The notes under the pieces are model-generated. The model saw only the letters and a program-made list of their open reading frames with translations, had not been told where the DNA came from and searched no databases. A stretch of DNA of 6,259 nucleotides from Nitrosopumilaceae archaeon (GTDB lineage: Archaea; Thermoproteota; Nitrososphaeria; Nitrososphaerales; Nitrosopumilaceae), in NCBI GenBank assembly GCA_013867245.1, contig JACENB010000140.1, positions 1-6,259 of the forward strand, in the 5' to 3' direction. The position numbers and the translations under genes were made by a program. Below, piece by piece: positions 5,305-6,259 of this stretch (positions are counted from its first letter, which is position 1; every line of letters begins with the position of its first letter).

Positions 5305-5409
5305 TTAGAGTGGTTTTTCAGATTTTTCTTGTGCAGTATCAATTCCAAATTGTTCTTTTCTCTTCTTGTTTGATAACTCACAATAGAAAATTTGTGTATC
5401 TTCGGACAT
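5305..5409 (-). CDS. Hypothetical 34-aa protein
   Basis: Tiny charged ORF opening MSEDTQIFYCELSNKKRKEQ, with one cysteine and a lysine/glutamate-rich second half. No family is recognised. The case for a gene rests mainly on its promoter: CTATTAATAA (5440-5431 on minus) is centred about 26 bases before the ATG at 5409, one of the best TATA-like boxes in the window. It lies in the 43-base gap after the Lrp-type gene and heads the tandem series of small ORFs. The hydrophilic protein could be a partner or regulator of a neighbour, but nothing in it indicates a role. Confidence 0.5.
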   Translation of the reverse strand: MSEDTQIFYCELSNKKRKEQFGIDTAQEKSEKPL

Positions 5410-5430
5410 TATGACTAGTAGTTTGTTTGA

Positions 5431-5440
5431 TTATTAATAG
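5431..5440 (-). promoter_or_regulatory. TATA-like box heading the micro-gene cluster
   Basis: CTATTAATAA on minus is centred about 26 bases before the ATG at 5409. It lies in the short gap behind the Lrp-type gene and would allow the small genes to be expressed independently of it. Confidence 0.5.
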
Positions 5441-5452
5441 ATGATGTATGAA

Positions 5453-5914
5453 TTATGCCAATTCATTAAGATATACTGGATCTTTGTCTGTCTTTTGTAA
5501 TTCTACAAAGGTCTCGGTATTTTGAATACCCTCAATTTTTCCAATCTTCTCAATTACTACAGAGTGAAGAGATTCGAGATTCTTTGAATACACTTGAATC
5601 ATGATATCAAATCTTCCAGTAACCTCTGAAATCGATACAACCTCAGGAGTTTCCATGAATTTTTTGTGAATTGCGTCTTTGAATTTTGGATCTCTGTTGA
5701 TTCCAACGTTAGCCTTTACACCGATTCCAAGCAAAGAGTCATCTATTTCGACTGTGAATTTCTTTATCAGTTTCTTTTTGACCAGCCTCTTGATTCTGCT
5801 GTAAAGTACAGATGCGTTGATTCCTAGTTTTTTTGAGAGTACAGGAACTGAGATCGAGCCATCCTTGGTTAATTCAAAGAGCAATTTCATATCAAGTTCA
5901 TCAAATCTATGCAA
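5453..5914 (-). CDS. Lrp/AsnC family transcriptional regulator
   Basis: DNA-binding regulator of the feast/famine type. Counting from TTG 5914, the 153-residue product has an N-terminal winged helix-turn-helix at about 4-55 (DELDMKLLFELTKDG, then VLSKKLGINASVLYSRIKRL). A linker strand follows, then an effector-binding/oligomerisation RAM domain at about 65-140 with VSEVTGRFDIMIQV. These proteins form dimers to octamers and often respond to amino acids; the ligand here cannot be read. The frame is open to TTG 5983, adding 23 residues, but the strong TATA-like ATATATTAA lies inside that extension, 29 bases before TTG 5914. The shorter form also matches the family's usual start just before DELD and its usual length. 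Autoregulation is common in the family, and an AT-rich dyad lies upstream. Confidence 0.9.
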   Translation of the reverse strand: MHRFDELDMKLLFELTKDGSISVPVLSKKLGINASVLYSRIKRLVKKKLIKKFTVEIDDSLLGIGVKANVGINRDPKFKDAIHKKFMETPEVVSISEVTGRFDIMIQVYSKNLESLHSVVIEKIGKIEGIQNTETFVELQKTDKDPVYLNELA

Positions 5915-5936
5915 GGTGTTCGAAAATTGTCGTTGT

Positions 5937-5950
5937 GATTTAATATATGT
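5937..5950 (-). promoter_or_regulatory. TATA-like box of the Lrp-type regulator
   Basis: ACATATATTAAATC on minus is one of the strongest TATA-like boxes in the window, centred about 29 bases before TTG 5914. It supports the shorter protein and a leaderless mRNA. Confidence 0.55.
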
Positions 5951-5982
5951 AGGTTTTGAGACGAATTTGATGTTGATTTTCA

Positions 5983-6019
5983 ATTATTTTGGGGAAAAAA
6001 TGAAATTTTTTAAAATAAT
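5983..6019. repeat. Nested AT-rich dyad between the Lrp-type gene and L1
   Basis: The inner arms AAAAAAT (5995-6001) and ATTTTTT (6005-6011) surround GAA. The outer arms ATTATTTT (5983-5990) and AAAATAAT (6012-6019) are also perfect inverted copies, almost concentric, with GGGG inserted on the left. AT-rich imperfect palindromes near their own gene are typical Lrp/AsnC operators, so this is a candidate autoregulatory site. The function is inferred, and AT bias raises the chance of coincidence. Confidence 0.45.
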
Positions 6020-6049
6020 CAAGACCTAGAGAATACCTGCCTCTAAACG

Positions 6050-6057
6050 ATTTTAAG
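6050..6057 (+). promoter_or_regulatory. TATA-like box ahead of L1
   Basis: ATTTTAAG is centred about 28-29 bases before ATG 6082 and about 20 before ATG 6073. The distance favours 6082 as a leaderless start and gives L1 a promoter separate from the L11 operon. Confidence 0.45.
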
Positions 6058-6081
6058 TAGGCTTTCTCGAAAATGTTCGTA

Positions 6082-6259
6082 ATGATTACAGAGTCAGAGC
6101 TAGTTGATATGGTAAAAGATGCAAAGGCTGGAACAAAGGCAAAAAAGTTCAAGCAGTCAGTAGAGTTGATTGTCAATTTCAAAGATATTGATGTCAAGAA
6201 AGGATTTGCACTCAACGAAGTCGTACAGCTTCCAAAGACCAATTCTCCTGCAACAGTAT
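6082..6259 (+). CDS. rpl1: Large-subunit ribosomal protein L1, 5' part only
   Basis: L1 forms the mobile stalk at the tRNA exit site and in archaea often represses its own operon by binding the mRNA. About 59 residues are visible before the window ends. They start MITESELVDMVKDAKAGTKA and contain the L1 signature KKFKQSVELIVNFKDIDVKKG and then VVQLPKTNSPATV. An in-frame ATG at 6073 would add MFV. I prefer 6082 because of the TATA-like box distance, and no Shine-Dalgarno supports either. In archaea L1 usually follows L11 directly and precedes P0/L10 and L12, so those genes probably continue to the right. Here L1 has its own upstream region, shared with the divergent Lrp-type gene. Confidence 0.9.
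   Translation, partial: MITESELVDMVKDAKAGTKAKKFKQSVELIVNFKDIDVKKGFALNEVVQLPKTNSPATV

Noticed and set aside
5817..6242. Open frames at 5817-6029 (plus) and 5940-6242 (minus)
   Set aside because: They overlap the Lrp-type gene and L1 respectively, and the minus one crosses the promoter region and shows no family features.
1..6259. CRISPR array, insertion sequence, tRNA or rRNA gene
   Set aside because: I saw no regularly spaced repeats, transposase motifs, long terminal inverted repeats or tRNA-like cloverleaf with a T-loop.

Overview
The window looks like chromosomal DNA from an ammonia-oxidising archaeon of the Nitrosopumilus type (Nitrososphaerota/Thaumarchaeota). The evidence is an AT-rich composition, archaeal/eukaryal ribosomal proteins L32e and L19e, an archaeal SecE-Spt5-L11 cluster, an archaeal D-aminoacyl-tRNA deacylase, very tight gene packing, and many genes whose start lies about 25-29 bases after an AT-rich TATA-like box with no Shine-Dalgarno (leaderless style). 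The genus assignment is inferred from overall character, not from a search. No mobile element, CRISPR array, tRNA or rRNA was seen.

Layout. Bases 1-1358 (minus) hold most of an ATP-dependent phosphoenolpyruvate carboxykinase gene, cut by the window's left edge. It appears to start at a CTG codon that overlaps the stop of a 31-codon upstream ORF. Across a 58-base divergent spacer, L32e and L19e run on plus as an overlapping pair (1509-2352). They converge, sharing a CTAG, on a minus-strand pair: a one-domain O6-alkylguanine-DNA alkyltransferase (2349-2648) and D-aminoacyl-tRNA deacylase DtdA (2645-3421). A 39-base divergent promoter region separates DtdA from the plus operon secE (3461-3634), spt5 (3637-4095) and L11 (4130-4609).

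From 4610 to 5409 the minus strand carries five very small ORFs in tandem (34, 46, 36, 46 and 62 codons in order of transcription). Their gaps are only 20-33 bases, and each has a TATA-like box at the leaderless distance. Two are CxxC zinc-ribbon-like proteins and one is a single-pass membrane peptide. Upstream of them is an Lrp/AsnC-type regulator (5453-5914). Ribosomal protein L1 then starts on plus (6082) and leaves the window at the right edge.

Together, most of the window is translation and secretion machinery (L32e, L19e, L11, L1, SecE, Spt5, DtdA), plus one central carbon enzyme, one DNA-repair enzyme and one regulator. The usual archaeal order secE-spt5-L11-L1 is interrupted between L11 and L1 by about 1.5 kb of minus-strand genes. 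The parts most worth a second look are that micro-gene cluster, the CTG/leader-ORF arrangement in front of pckA, and the AT-rich dyad between the Lrp-type gene and L1.
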